This document shows, in pieces, positions 33,150-44,359 of a DNA stretch of 64,000 bases; positions within the stretch are counted from its first letter, which is position 1, and the number at the start of each line of letters is the position of its first letter. Source of the DNA: Arthonia radiata. Its lineage: Eukaryota > Ascomycota > Arthoniomycetes > Arthoniales > Arthoniaceae. Location: NCBI GenBank assembly GCA_002989075.1, contig PSQN01000011.1:835131-899130 (forward strand), in the 5' to 3' direction. The notes below the pieces were generated by a model that saw only the letters and a program-made list of their open reading frames with translations, was not told where the DNA came from and made no database searches. The position numbers were made by a program, and so were the translations under genes.

Positions 33150-34778
33150 TCACGAGCCCTGCTGCGTAGCTTCATAACGCTTGCCTCTGAAAGCCCACAC
33201 GCCCCAGTTGCCACAGCTCACATCAGCCGGGTCCAGGTCATTCAGATCCCACCGCAGACTCCTGAAGATGTTCTCGCCAGGCTCAAGCAGCACATCCATC
33301 TCACCTTTCTCCCGCTTCTCCTCTACCGCAGCTCGGAAGGTCTCGTCCTTCTCCATCATCTCCTGTGCATCTTTGCCGCCAAGCATACCCCTGTTCATTG
33401 ATGTCGGTCCGCCATTGGTCTTCTCCACGACCCACCGCCGGTCCCGCTCCATGTCCCATTCCGTATACCCTGTGCAAACTACAGGGCACTTGGTCTCTAG
33501 CAGACTCTGCAGACTGCCCTCCCATTCGTGACTGCTCGCTGGATGCCCAAAACCCGGGTGGAAAGCAATAAAGACATCGAAGTACGGGTCGAACACTCCG
33601 AACTCGCCACGCTCGTACAGCGTGTGCCAGTACTCCACATACGTGCTGATCTTCATGCTTCCGCCTATACGGTCCTCGATGACAGCGCCGAACGGATTTC
33701 GCGGTGTCCGCTCCGGTAAAGGAAACTCGGCATCGCGATTTGCCATGCTCTCTGGTCCGACAAAGATGAGGTGGAACTTCGCGCGTGGGAAGCAGTGCGT
33801 AATCTGCGTCCAGACTTCTCTCGGTAGACTGCTCTCCGCGCGTGCACCTAGTATGAACAGCCTAATCGGCGGCGGGCTGGGCCTAAGCCCCTTTACTGAT
33901 CCGTCATCACCCTGGCGAGGTGGGTGCAAAGTATACCTCAGCGCACTAAAACTCCTCAATCCCTCGGGCGTGAGTCTCGTATTCCTCAGATTATACGGCG
34001 ACAGCTCATGCAGCACACTCGCGATCGTAATCGGGTACGTGAGCAACCGCGTGACCTGCCTCATCGCCCTCTCGTCGTCCACGGCGTTGAAGTCGCGCGT
34101 ATAGAGGAAGGTATCCCAGTTCGCCATGTTGAGCACGAACTCTTCTGCGCGTTGTGGCCCGGGGTAGTCGAACTCGGGAAAGAAACGCCCACTGCGCAGG
34201 TCATGGTCGTCTTCGTTTATCTGGCGGAGCGTCTCACAGACCTCGAGGTGGGCTTCATAGTCTTCGGCATAGTGTGCTTCTGAACATGAGATGGGGATGC
34301 CGCAGTCGGGGCATTCGTAGGAGACGTGCTGAGGTGGAAGAGCTGCAGCGCCGGAGCCTGGCGTGGGTTTACGGGCTTCGGTATCGTAGGGGCTAACGGC
34401 GTGGCGTGTACGGTGGTGTGAAGGATGTGGACAGTAGGCTTGCTGTTTCATGAAAGCGGCGCGACGGCGTATCTCGGGGGACGGGGAGGTGGAGAAGGGG
34501 TGATAGAGATTGTCAGGCTTGAGGAGCGCGCGCGAGGTTTCGGGCGTGGGTGTGCCGAGCGAGGTGATGTAAGGGTCCGGGGCAGAAGAGGCGAATTGAG
34601 GCTGTGTAGAGGCATGGCGAGGTTGAGGGGTGTCAGGTAGTCTGGTCGGTGCGGGTTTGACTGAGGATGGTGGATGTGAGATGGATGAGACGAGGCGTCT
34701 TGCGGTCTGTGGTCGTGACTTGGAAGCGCGTGAAAATTGCAGAGCGCAGCGACGGCATACTGACGCCGTCGTGTTCAT
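33150..34778 (-). CDS. MSS51: Mss51-like mitochondrial translation regulator
   Basis: A single exon of 542 residues when started at 34778 (MNTTASVCRRCALQFSRASK), which gives a good mitochondrial presequence; the frame is open upstream to 35204 but that part is leader-like. The zinc-binding MYND-type region lies near residues 115-180, with CPHPSHH followed by YECPDCGIPISCSEAHY and HLEVC. Directly after it is the conserved INEDDHDLRSGRFFPEF block, and the long C-terminal Mss51 domain includes LFILGARAESSLP, HLIFVGPES and FIAFHPGFGHP. In yeast Mss51 activates translation of COX1 mRNA and couples it to complex IV assembly. The zinc-finger plus C-terminal domain pair makes the family call strong; the activator role is transferred from yeast. 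Confidence 0.9.
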   Translation of the reverse strand: MNTTASVCRRCALQFSRASKSRPQTARRLVSSISHPPSSVKPAPTRLPDTPQPRHASTQPQFASSAPDPYITSLGTPTPETSRALLKPDNLYHPFSTSPSPEIRRRAAFMKQQAYCPHPSHHRTRHAVSPYDTEARKPTPGSGAAALPPQHVSYECPDCGIPISCSEAHYAEDYEAHLEVCETLRQINEDDHDLRSGRFFPEFDYPGPQRAEEFVLNMANWDTFLYTRDFNAVDDERAMRQVTRLLTYPITIASVLHELSPYNLRNTRLTPEGLRSFSALRYTLHPPRQGDDGSVKGLRPSPPPIRLFILGARAESSLPREVWTQITHCFPRAKFHLIFVGPESMANRDAEFPLPERTPRNPFGAVIEDRIGGSMKISTYVEYWHTLYERGEFGVFDPYFDVFIAFHPGFGHPASSHEWEGSLQSLLETKCPVVCTGYTEWDMERDRRWVVEKTNGGPTSMNRGMLGGKDAQEMMEKDETFRAAVEEKREKGEMDVLLEPGENIFRSLRWDLNDLDPADVSCGNWGVWAFRGKRYEATQQGS

Positions 34779-35777
34779 GACTAGAGCCGGGTTGAGTGGG
34801 CACTGCCGTTGTGATACGGTCAGTAACGAGTGCGACAAGAGCCGACCACACGAACGAGAATCGACTGAATCATGGCATGACATCTTGCCAAGCCTTCTCA
34901 CGCATCTCGCACGGCACTGCATGAGGCATGAGCGTCCTCTCCCAACTCCCCTCCATACTGCTGACTCTACGCGATGTCGAACGCTTTGGAGCATACCGGT
35001 GCATAGTGAGTGATCGTATGTCAGCACCATCCATCGGGGATTCGACTTCGTACAAATCAAGCCGGCTGAAACCCCACATGCAGCATTTTCGCGCAAGGTT
35101 GTTGTGTGCAGGATCGCCCAGTCCAGATGGCCATGCCAAGACACGGGATGCCAGGTGGAGAATTGCCTGAATAGGCATATATCGGGATCACGTGATGGAC
35201 GCACTCATATCTTCCGTCTCATCCTCCTGTACCTACCTTCCTACCATGTTAGTCGGAATGTGATAAAAGCCATATACCTTATCAAAGGTGCATCTGCCCT
35301 AGCGAAATATCGTCGCAGTGCCCATCCCACCATCAGACTTCATCCCATACAACTTGCGTCGCTATTGCAGCTCTATCTGCGTTTGAACCCCGCCACAGTC
35401 ACCAATCTTGCGCGAGGTTGCTCTTCAACGGCTTAAAATATCGGGATCGGGTAATGAACCCTGTGAGCGATCCTGCCTATATCCCAATACTGGTATATGA
35501 TACAGCCTCGGAGGCCCCCAGGATGGTCGTAGACTGGCGTAGAAAATACTGCTCTCTGGTTTGCGCCGCTTATCGCCGCCCACTCGGGCTCGTCTGGCCT
35601 CTTGCAAGGGCCAAGATCCATCAGCCATGCAAAGGTCACGACGAAGCGCCTCGACTTGTCAAGACTATGCGCCTTCGCCCATTGATCATCTTCATGGGGC
35701 TGCTTGTGATGCATTGTGCTAATGTGATATTCAGACGGACAATATCGGCAGCGGTAGTACTGTTGCCCAAGCTTGCG
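34779..35777. other. Intergenic region
   Basis: Promoter side of MSS51 and 3' flank of the F-box gene. A 144-codon plus-strand frame (35418-35852) has no recognisable feature and runs into the F-box gene on the other strand. Nothing else is seen. Confidence 0.45.
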
Positions 35778-36751
35778 TCAGCATCCCCATTCTTGAAGTA
35801 CAACAAGCGGACACTGGACATCCATACGAAGACTCACCGGACTCGTACTTAAAGCCCTTGTTCGCGTTCTTATATCAGTGTGCCGGTTGAATTCATCGAA
35901 CATCTGCCCGATCTTCTCACCAGCTGCTTGTAAAAGAACGCGTGACTTGCGTTGATGCTCGCAAGCCACAAGCGAGGTAAACGAATTGACCTCCTCACGA
36001 CCAAGACCAGAAGCCCTCTTCCAATCAGTCGGGATGTAAGTGAAGACCCCGAGGATTAGACGATGGTCGAACGTCACTCGAGCAGTGATTGCGACCCATG
36101 CACGTGCCCCGTTAAAGGAAATCTCGTCGTTGCGCTCCATTCGTTCGGGCGAATTTCCATGCTTGCGTGACAGGCAGTAAGAGCGCATCACGAGGTGCAG
36201 TTGCCGCCTGTACGCAATCAATAAGCACTACAAGCAATTCTGATAGTGACGAGGACCGTTTGCTCGTCATGACAGAGCCCTCTAGTGATCGCCTCGCGGT
36301 TCGTGGCCGGCGGTCGAATTTGCACGAAGGAAGTCTTGGACTGGACCTACCACTCGAAGATCAACCGTCTATTGGTGCCATGTTCTGGATACCATAGCAC
36401 AAGCTTCGATGAGCCAAGCTGGCAGCCTTTGTATTGATACCCGTTCATGTCATTGGACGAATGCCGCTGATGGTATCGCAGGCAGCTTGGGCACCACCAC
36501 TTTTGCGGCAAGGCATACTGCATGGAACGTAAGAAATTGAGACGCTCAGTGTTGTCTGCATGGGCTCGAAAGCTCTCGAGACTGTTGCTGCATAGGCTTT
36601 TGAAGAACTTGCAGCTGATTGCGAAACTTGCTTGTGAGCCCAAAGGTAAGTGTTCCATGATTTGAAGCCATACTTCCGGTGGTAGCCTTGTTGGATACCT
36701 GTGCGCTGCTTCGATTGTCTTCTGCTTGAAGCCTCGTATGCGGAAAGGCAT
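35778..36751 (-). CDS. F-box domain protein
   Basis: Exons 36751-36351 and 36207-35778 join across a 143-bp intron (TG|GTAGGT...GCGTACAG) in exact phase to give 276 residues. The start at 36751 (MPFRIRGFKQKTI) is preferred to 36841. An F-box occupies residues about 20-60 (TRLPPEVWLQIMEHLPLGSQ, then ISCKFFKSL). A small Cys-rich segment follows (WWCPSCLRYHQ). The second exon carries RQLHLVMRSYCLSRKHGN, which resembles the conserved region found after the zinc-like motif in many Pezizomycotina F-box proteins. F-box proteins usually recruit substrates to SCF ubiquitin ligases by binding Skp1; the substrate is unknown. A further small intron near the 3' end cannot be excluded. Confidence 0.72.
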
Positions 36752-37149
36752 CTTGAGAATGGCAATAGCGCCGAGACAATATGTCGAGTGTAAGTGCGAT
36801 GACGCAGCGCCGCGCGTGACGCAGTGTCGGGTGGCTGTCAAGCTACTGATCGAAAATGTAGAAGCTCGTACGGAGTGTGCAAGTCTCTAAGGGTTCAAAA
36901 GGCTTACTATTTACCCAATGACGTGGATCAAGTGGAGCGTGGAAGAAGTGATGTTTGAAGTGGTCATTCAGCCGATCGCACGAGAAGTGCAATTGCAACA
37001 TAATACGCACCAGTCGTGAAGCGTGATAAAGTCGAAAAATGTAGCGCAATCGACTCAATCAGAGCCGATATTGTCTTGCTTGACTACTCTGTTTAGCTGC
37101 CGAGCAGGGGTAGTATCGTTTATAGACACAAACAGTAAGTTCAGACTGT
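36752..37149. other. Intergenic region
   Basis: Promoter of the F-box gene and 3' flank of DRS1. Nothing recognised. Confidence 0.4.
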
Positions 37150-39660
37150 TTAAGATCTCTTAGTTTTCTTCGCCTTCTTGTTGTCACCACCTTTGACCTT
37201 CTTACCCTTCCCTGCTCGGCCATCACTCATGCTCATCTTCTTCCCTTTCTTCACCCCACCTTTTCCCTCCAGGCGCTCTGCCCTGGCATCTAACTTTTTT
37301 TTATCCTTTCCACTCAATTTCTTTTTCTCCTTCTTTGCCACGCCTGGACCCGGCGCAACACCCAGTCTCTCATCCACTCCCTTGTTCTTGGCCTCCTTCT
37401 TATCCTGTTCGCTCTGGAACCACGTTCGCCGCGGTCGGCTCTTGATTTCATCTTCATGCTTCAAGAGGTTCTCGCTCTTGGTCATGTCGCGCTCCGTCTG
37501 CTGCAGGAGGCGCTCTTCTTTCTCCTCTTTGAGAATCGAGTCGATCTCCTCTTGTTGGTCCTCGACGTCTATTGTGAGCTTGTTGATGGAGTCAAGTGGG
37601 AGCGCTCGAGTCCGCATTGGTGCTTTTTGGGCTTTGGCAATCTTAAGTATAGGTCGCAAAAGAGCGCGCTCGGAGGCTGTTTGCTTGCCGGAATCCTTAC
37701 CTTTTGCGCTTCTAGTGGAGGAAAGCTTGACCTTGGAGCCTTCGAATATTGTGGCAGACACGCCACCTCGTCCGGCACGAGCTGTTCGGCCTACACGGTG
37801 GAGGTATGTGGTGCTGGTCGTGGGAACTGTGTAATTGATAACGGTTTCCACTCGTGGAATATCCAGACCTCTGCTAGCCAGGTCTGTGGCGAGAAGGTGT
37901 GTTACTCGTCCATCACGGAAAGCTGAAATAGCACCTAGACGTTGCTCTTGCGACATTGAGCCGTGCAGCTCAGCGGCATTGACGTTGCGGAGGGAGAAGA
38001 GTACCTTTACGCGGTGTGCCAGGTGCTTCGTGGGTATGAAGATGATGGTGCGGCCCGTGTAGACATGCGCACATAGATGTAAGAGATAGGCCAGTCGCCG
38101 GTGTTCTTGATCTTCTTGCGAGCCTTTGCCGCCTTTTATCTTGACAAACTCTTGGGTCAGCCCAGCGACTGTGCTCTTCTGCGCATCTACTACCACACGC
38201 ACTGGCTTGTCCAGGCCTGCTCGGACAAGGTCATCGACACCGCTAGTCATTGTGGCGGAGAAGAGCATAGTTTGCCGTGATCGTGGGATCGTCTTAAGCA
38301 TCTCATTCAGCTCATCTGCGAATCCATCTTCGAGCATGCGGTCAGCTTCGTCCAGCACGAGAATCTCAATACCATCAACGGCAAACGAGGCCGAGTTGCG
38401 CATGTGATCGATAAAACGTCCTGGTGTAGCAATCACCACGTCTGGTTGCTTCTTGAGGGTTGCTTCCTGCTCGCGTAAGGATAGACCACCAACAACGAGA
38501 GCAAACGTGATGTCAGTATACTGCGCTAGCTTCGTCGCGACACTGTGGCATTGCACGGCAAGCTCTCGCGTTGGTGTCAATATTGCAACTCTGGTTGTGG
38601 GTAATTTTTTCGGACGGTAAAGCAAACGTTCAAGTATGGGCAGGACGAAGGCTGCTGTCTTGCCTGAGCCTGTCACTGCACCTCCAACGACGTCTTTGCC
38701 GAGCATTGCTATGGGGACCGTTTTCGACTGGATAGGCGTTGGCTGTGTGAAGCCGACAGCCGTCAGTCCCTTTAGCAGCGGCCGCGAGAGATGCATCGAT
38801 TGAAACGAAGATTCGGTCTTTGAGAGCGCACTCTTTGACGGTTCTTCAGCAGCGAAGAAAGCATCTCGCTTGGCACGTTCCTCCGCGTCCGACTCCTCGG
38901 CATCCGAGTAGTCGGACATGGCGAGATCATCGGGATGTGGAACCGGTGCAGCGACCTCGTCATCGTCGTCTTCTGACGGTATTAGATGAGCTTGGCTTTG
39001 GTCTTTGTCGGCGTCCAAGCCTTCTTCATCAGCTTCACCATCAGTAGCGTTAGAGGCGTCTTCCTCGTTATCGCTGTCCACGTCTGCTTGCGCGCCCATG
39101 CCAAACGCATCATCCGCAAGCAACTCCTCATCCTCTTCCATGCCAGCTTCTGCATTCTCCTCGTTATAATCATGACCATCCCCTTGGGCTAACACCCCAA
39201 CATTCGCTTGAGTCTTGTCGTCTTTCTCTCGTCTTCTTCGTATAATCTCATCTACGCCTACTCTCTTCGCCGCACTCATACCAGGTACATCCCATGCGCC
39301 AAACCCCTCTTCGACTTCTCCCCCGATAATGGGATCATCAAACTCAAAGTCTGGGTCAAACGCTCCATCGTCCTCGCCTTTGTCCGCCCAGCCAACTGCT
39401 TCTTCATCTTCTTCTAAGCTGGGTTGATGTTTCCGTTGCTTCTTGTTCTTCTTTGCGCTCTTCGCGGCATTAATATCAAAATGACTAGAGTCCTGGGTCT
39501 TGCGCCTTTTGCCAGTGTTTGCTTTGGTGGCAGTTGCTGATTGGGCTTCCTCTGCTTCAGCTTCAGCATCCAAATCTGGTATGTCGTCTGAGTCGGAGAA
39601 GGTAGGGATGAGGTCCATCTCGGGCTGCCACTTGCGCTTCAGGTCATTTGTAGTCGCCAT
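37150..39660 (-). CDS. DRS1: DEAD-box RNA helicase Drs1, 60S ribosome assembly
   Basis: A single exon of 836 residues from the start at 39660 (MATTNDLKRKWQPEMDLIPT). The first 270 residues are strongly acidic with lysine clusters, as in Drs1/DDX27. The helicase core holds the Q motif (FTQPTPIQSKTVP), Walker A AVTGSGKT near residue 323, PTRELAVQ, DEAD near residue 438, SAT, and HRVGRTARAGRGG near 620. The tail is Lys-rich (KKEKKKLSGKDKKK and similar) and fits nucleolar localisation. Drs1 unwinds RNA during maturation of the large ribosomal subunit. The related DDX27 group is distinguished from other DEAD-box proteins by the acidic N-terminus and the motif RPLLKGLTAVGF. Head-to-head with RPS28. 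Confidence 0.95.
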   Translation of the reverse strand: MATTNDLKRKWQPEMDLIPTFSDSDDIPDLDAEAEAEEAQSATATKANTGKRRKTQDSSHFDINAAKSAKKNKKQRKHQPSLEEDEEAVGWADKGEDDGAFDPDFEFDDPIIGGEVEEGFGAWDVPGMSAAKRVGVDEIIRRRREKDDKTQANVGVLAQGDGHDYNEENAEAGMEEDEELLADDAFGMGAQADVDSDNEEDASNATDGEADEEGLDADKDQSQAHLIPSEDDDDEVAAPVPHPDDLAMSDYSDAEESDAEERAKRDAFFAAEEPSKSALSKTESSFQSMHLSRPLLKGLTAVGFTQPTPIQSKTVPIAMLGKDVVGGAVTGSGKTAAFVLPILERLLYRPKKLPTTRVAILTPTRELAVQCHSVATKLAQYTDITFALVVGGLSLREQEATLKKQPDVVIATPGRFIDHMRNSASFAVDGIEILVLDEADRMLEDGFADELNEMLKTIPRSRQTMLFSATMTSGVDDLVRAGLDKPVRVVVDAQKSTVAGLTQEFVKIKGGKGSQEDQEHRRLAYLLHLCAHVYTGRTIIFIPTKHLAHRVKVLFSLRNVNAAELHGSMSQEQRLGAISAFRDGRVTHLLATDLASRGLDIPRVETVINYTVPTTSTTYLHRVGRTARAGRGGVSATIFEGSKVKLSSTRSAKGKDSGKQTASERALLRPILKIAKAQKAPMRTRALPLDSINKLTIDVEDQQEEIDSILKEEKEERLLQQTERDMTKSENLLKHEDEIKSRPRRTWFQSEQDKKEAKNKGVDERLGVAPGPGVAKKEKKKLSGKDKKKLDARAERLEGKGGVKKGKKMSMSDGRAGKGKKVKGGDNKKAKKTKRS

Positions 39661-39998
39661 ATTGAACTTTGTTCTCGAAAAACAATCCCAGAAAAAGGAG
39701 CAGTCACAACACAATTCGTGAATTAATTGTCAACATTTCCTTCCGGGCATTGACATATTTGCGCTAATTGCACTTAGCGTGAAATTTAGCGGAAGCGCTT
39801 CCGCAGCAGCCAGCAATTACCAGATCCGGTGCGATAGGATAGCTTGCCCACACTCCGCAACGCATTTTGCGCAAACCTCGTCACGACTGCCGACTTGCTC
39901 AAGTACGTGCATTCAGCCTGTGATTCCTCAACAGCCATCTCGGATCTGCATATATACCTTCTCAGCTCCGTCAATCTCATCAAAGCTGATCCGCAATC
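39661..39998. promoter_or_regulatory. Shared divergent promoter, DRS1 and RPS28
   Basis: 338 bp between outward-facing starts. It includes a perfect 16-bp palindrome (39789-39804, listed separately) and a TATATA-type element near 39951, about 45 bases before the RPS28 start. Both genes serve ribosome production. Confidence 0.6.
39789..39804. promoter_or_regulatory. Perfect 16-bp palindrome in a divergent promoter
   Basis: GCGGAAGCGCTTCCGC reads identically on both strands and lies near the middle of the DRS1/RPS28 interval. A symmetrical site in a shared promoter suits a dimeric transcription factor acting on both genes. No factor is assigned. Confidence 0.5.
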
Positions 39999-40317
39999 AT
40001 GGACGCGGCCAAAACTCCTGTGAAGCTTGTCAAGGTCACTCGCGTGCTTGGCCGAACCGGTAGGCGCGGATCGTCGCACGAGGTAATAGGACGTGAAGCT
40101 GACACAGGGCTACACAGGTTCTCGTGGCGGTGTCACTCAGGTCCGCGTCGAATTTATGGACGACACAACTCGCAGCATCATCCGCAACGTCAAGGGCCCT
40201 GGTTAGTGTCGGCAAGAAAGCGAGGACAGACTCGATGCTGACCATTTTACTCCAGTCAAGGAAGACGACATCCTGTGCCTACTGGAATCCGAGCGTGAGG
40301 CTAGGAGGTTGAGATAA
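39999..40317 (+). CDS. RPS28: 40S ribosomal protein S28 (eS28)
   Basis: Three exons, 39999-40059, 40118-40201 and 40256-40317, give 68 residues, the normal length. The sequence is diagnostic: [20 protein letters not shown], then [30 protein letters not shown] and [12 protein letters not shown]. Intron 1 is 58 bp and intron 2 is 54 bp, with matching phases (1 and 1). The protein sits on the head of the small subunit near the mRNA exit channel and makes an OB-type fold. In yeast RPS28 can autoregulate its mRNA; nothing in this sequence shows that here. Confidence 0.97.
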
Positions 40318-41013
40318 CGAGGCATTGAGTCGGAGTGAACACAATAGCCTGATGAAGTCGAGCGCACAGAGCAGCGTGTACGATGCAGGCGTCATTGGCG
40401 TGAGAGGCAGGCCTGCACAATTAAGGATGATCGTGAGAACAGAATGACAATGATCACTCAGGACAGTCGTCAAGCTGGCTGAGTCCATCTTTGGAAACGT
40501 CTACATAGGCTACACCTCCTTCGTCATGGCATAGTCTTTGTCACTGTATTCATTACAGTCATTTCGCTTGGCATGGAGCCTCAAAGTCTCCATGAGACGC
40601 ATTCATTCATACATGCGACCCGCACCATGATCAACGATGCCGATGCTCAACGTCATATCCGTCGAACATGCTCTCGCTTTTGCTCGCTGTGTAGTAGTGC
40701 GTGCCGATAGCACCCGCTCTCAGAATGAATGTCCATACAACAGAGTGGAGATTTGAATCAGAACATCGTTATGGCGTTGCACAATCGCGCTAGACAGATT
40801 GCCACTACCAGAGACTGTCCTAGAACGCAGTCGTCGCTATTGTTGGTGGTCAGGTCGAGGTATTCCCAGCCGCTTTCTCTCGGCGCGAAACAAAGTTAGC
40901 CGGGCTAGGTTGCGCCCTTTGGCACATCGTTACTCGTTTTGTACGAGTAGATGGCCACATTGACCCTGTGACGCTTGTTAGTTGTCTCTTCCAGTTCTTC
41001 TGCAGTAGTAGAC
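40318..41013. other. Intergenic region between converging genes
   Basis: 696 bp of 3' flanking sequence for RPS28 and the GNAT gene. Nothing recognised. Confidence 0.4.
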
Positions 41014-43599
41014 TCACTTAGAGGAGAGTTTGCGGCCAACCTCATCGATATAGCCTTTCTGCTTGAATCCCCACCGCTGCTTCAGCCAATTCGCATTCCA
41101 ATCGAGCTTCGATTTGTCTTCAGAGTTGTGCGTGATGTGAATGATGACTTGATCAACCACTCGTACGCCTCCGTTGATGTACTTGTTGCGGACCTCGTCG
41201 TTGTCGCACGCAAACTCGTAGCCGCCGACCGACATGTAGCCGATATCAAGCACAGACATTAACTTGTCCATGAGAGTGCGGCCGATGCCCTTTCGAACAT
41301 AGTCTGGTCTCACGTAGCACTCGACCTCAACAGCGTATCGGAACATACTATTGTTCGACATGTATTCGTCGGCAAACGCATAGCCCAAGATGCGGTCTCG
41401 CTGTGTATTTGGACGCTGGCGTGGCCCACGGGCTGGGCCTTTCTTGGACGTACTCCTGTCCACGGCGACAACACACGGCAAGCCGTCGTTGATGAGGTCT
41501 GTGATCCGACTAGCAAGAGTGTCACGATCCACAACTTTCATTTCCGGGGCAAAGATGCTCTGCTCAACCCAGTAGTTGTAGATCTCTTGAATAGAATTGA
41601 CGTCGGTTGGCTCAAACGGGCGCAAGTAGATATTGACTTGTGGAGAATATTGATTGGCTTCAGGGACGTAATTCTCCATTTCTCGTTGTCTCTGCAGTGC
41701 CTCGCGCTTCTCTTTCTTGACTTTGTTTCCACGACGAAGTTGCGCGTTGTCTTTGTGCGCCATTGACAACTCGCTCGTCTGACGCTGCACTTGGGCTACA
41801 TCGTTATCGGCGGGATCCACTTTTGCTTCGGGTACCCGCAGCGCAGTCAGCTGATCATGGTTCCATCCCGTATAGCGCTCCCAGTAAGGCTTTGATGAAT
41901 CGTCAGTGTCTCGTGCCATGTCTCCAGCAAGTGGCCACTTCTGTGTTTCGGCCCACCAGGCAGCGAAAGGCATCATGCCTCCCTGCGATGGGTCGGAGTC
42001 AATTTCCTCAAGTATCCAGTCGTGTGGACAGATCTCGCCATGTCCTTGATAATATTCATCCTCTTCTGGGAGCTGAGTGTGGCGGCAAGGGATGTCTTCT
42101 AGCTCGTTGGACCCTGGAAGACGCATAGGGGTAGTCAGCATCAAATCATAACCGTCATTCCACTCGATGACCTTCTTCGTGTAGGCAAGGCCGAGGAACA
42201 TCGGCCGCTCTTCCCAGTCTGCAGGTGCGGGAGCCCAGCCTCCGTTCCAGTCACGGATGTCAAGCGATGCGTCTTGCCCCGCTTGCACTGGTCGGAGCAT
42301 GGTTCCGCCGCCGTACCCTGCGTCTGCCTGCGCGCTGGCAACATCCACAACGTCTTCGCCCCCACGCTCTTGTTCTACAGATGATCCTGGCTTGGGCGGA
42401 GCTTTGGTGTCAGCGCTTGTGGCCCACTTCGCGTTGCGTCTTCCGACTTTCATTTTATGACTGAATGAGGCTTGGCGACCATGCCCATGAGAATTAGGCT
42501 CTCCGCTATATGCTCGAGGCTCTTGCTGTTGGCTGAATTGAGACTGTGGAGAAGGACCGTTCTGCCGCTCCGCATTTGCCGCGTGGAGCGCCTAGGGGGG
42601 AACTATCAGCACAGTGTCTTCCGAAGCTCGTTCGGATTTCGAACAAAGCGTCTGGGGGCAGCGCCAGCGCGCTAGCTGCCTGGCAAAGGTTGTGAGGCAA
42701 CAGAAGGGAATGCCTGGAGGCTCTAAGACTTACGTTGTTGACTTGCCTGAACTGCACTTGAGCTGGCACAAGTGATGGCCGACTGCCGTGTCCCCTGGTT
42801 GACCGCCTGCCACGGCTACTTCCTTGAGAAGGTGCACGTGGCGAGTGCTGGTATTGCTGGACACGATGGAAGTCACCGCTGCCAGCGTGATTCCAGCCGT
42901 CGCCGTTCGCGCCCCAGTGAGGGCTATTATCGGCCCAACCAATGTCATTGAAGTTTGAGGCATTGCCGTTGTTAGCCCAGGCCTGTGGCAAAGATGAGCG
43001 ACTTCTTAAGGGCATGTGCTGACTGTTAGGCGCGGGCCAAGCTTGCTCAGCTGGTGGGAGCTGGAAATTGGCATTCCACTCGGCCATTTTTTCAGCAGTT
43101 AAAGGCGTACTGTCTCTAGCGTTCGGAGGCGGGGTAGTCAATGACTGGAAGCTGGTGCGGTCCCTGACTGCCAAGTGAGACGACTCAAGCAGCTTTTGCT
43201 CCTTCAAGGATTTCTCAGCAGTATACACTTTCTCATTGGATGCATCAAGCGGCTTGGGAGGGTGTTTGGCCGGCGTATCAGTATCGACTTGCTTCCAGTT
43301 GACTTGGAATCGTGGCAGAGGCTGTGCAGTGTGCGTGAGATCTTTGGGCAGCGGAACTCCTTCGTTAGATTCGGTTGAGGATGATCCCTGGTGCGGCTGG
43401 TGATGAGTGGCTTCTTCAGCACTCGGACTGGGTTTCACGGGGGTGATGACATGTCTGTAGGCGGTGCTGTCACATTCGCATGAGTGAATATCCGTACAGC
43501 TTAGAGCTGATGAACTTACCTGTAGCCTTGCGCTAGATGCGGCGGTAGGCCCCAGCCGGGCGGTGGTCGGTTTTGCGGCGGACTAGAGACGCGGCTCAT
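41014..43599 (-). CDS. GNAT-family N-acetyltransferase with disordered N-terminus
   Basis: Exons 43599-43520, 43454-42734 and 42591-41014 join in phase to 792 residues. The N-terminus (MSRVSSPPQNRPPPGWGLPP) and the next 300 residues are Pro/Gln/Ser/Asn-rich with several Trp-containing blocks (EKMAEWNANFQLPPAEQAW, WADNSPHWGANGDGW) and an RGRR stretch. A conserved middle region (NGGWAPAPADWEERP, CPHDWILEEI, YWERYTGWN) precedes the acetyltransferase. The GNAT domain starts near residue 590 (YLRPFEPTDVNSIQEIY) and has the acetyl-CoA pyrophosphate loop VRPDYVRKGIGRTLM. The acceptor substrate is unknown. Fungal proteins of this kind are conserved but mostly unnamed. Intron 2 is 142 bp, longer than its neighbours. 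Confidence 0.85.
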
Positions 43600-44359
43600 G
43601 TTAGCATTGGCCTGCAATCGCAGGTGAAACGGTGAAACGGTAGTGCACGCAGTCGATGGAAGGGATGTTGATGGTGGGTATTATCAGGAGAGAATACCGC
43701 TGGAAGCTTCCATGTGATGGAGCTCGAGTCTGCGACATCTTGAGAGGCCCCAGACGACCTTGACTAACAAGGAAGGTACAGGCGTGGGCAAGAAGGGTGG
43801 GGGATGGGTGGTGATACCCCAGCACAAATTTCGAGGAGTGCGGTGAAGTGCTTAGCTAATCAACATGAAGTGTGTACTTACCTACAAGAGGGGCGTTTCA
43901 GATGATATCAAACATTCCTCTCTCGAGTCTTTGTTGTGCGGACAATATCTGCGGGCTCCACCGCGTTTTCCCCACGGCTACCCTTCGTTGGTGTTTGGTC
44001 AATGTAATCTGCAGATCCTGAGGGGGCAGTGTGCTCGGCAAGTACTGTACGTTTCTACAAGCAATCGAAAAGATGCAGGCCGTAATCAAGTGAAGATGAA
44101 TCACGGTTGCTTTGGATATGCGATTTGCGGAAGGGGCTTGGCGGCCGCTTCCTTCCGCAATTGCGCGTTTCTGCTTCACCTCATTGGTCACTCGCTTTCG
44201 ACTGACTCTGCAAGTACCTACTGTAAACAAGGACGATCAGCTGGTCACCTACCTCACTTCTCACTTCGCCGCACTTCTCTCGAAGCACCAACACCATCGA
44301 GCAGCTCAGTGCACGTAGAGCTCATCTAATGTGCATGTGCGACTGCCGGCACGGTACTC
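43600..44359. other. Divergent promoter region, GNAT gene and ARL2
   Basis: 760 bp between head-to-head genes. An inverted CCAAT element (ATTGG) occurs near 44185, about 175 bases before the ARL2 start. Nothing else is recognised; the 154-codon plus-strand frame here (43865-44329) has no family match. Confidence 0.4.

Noticed and set aside
32659-33177. A 172-codon plus-strand frame between fibrillarin and MSS51
   Set aside because: Overlaps the MSS51 coding end on the other strand and shows no family features.
35418-35852. A 144-codon plus-strand frame near the F-box gene
   Set aside because: Runs into the F-box coding region on the opposite strand; no recognisable feature.
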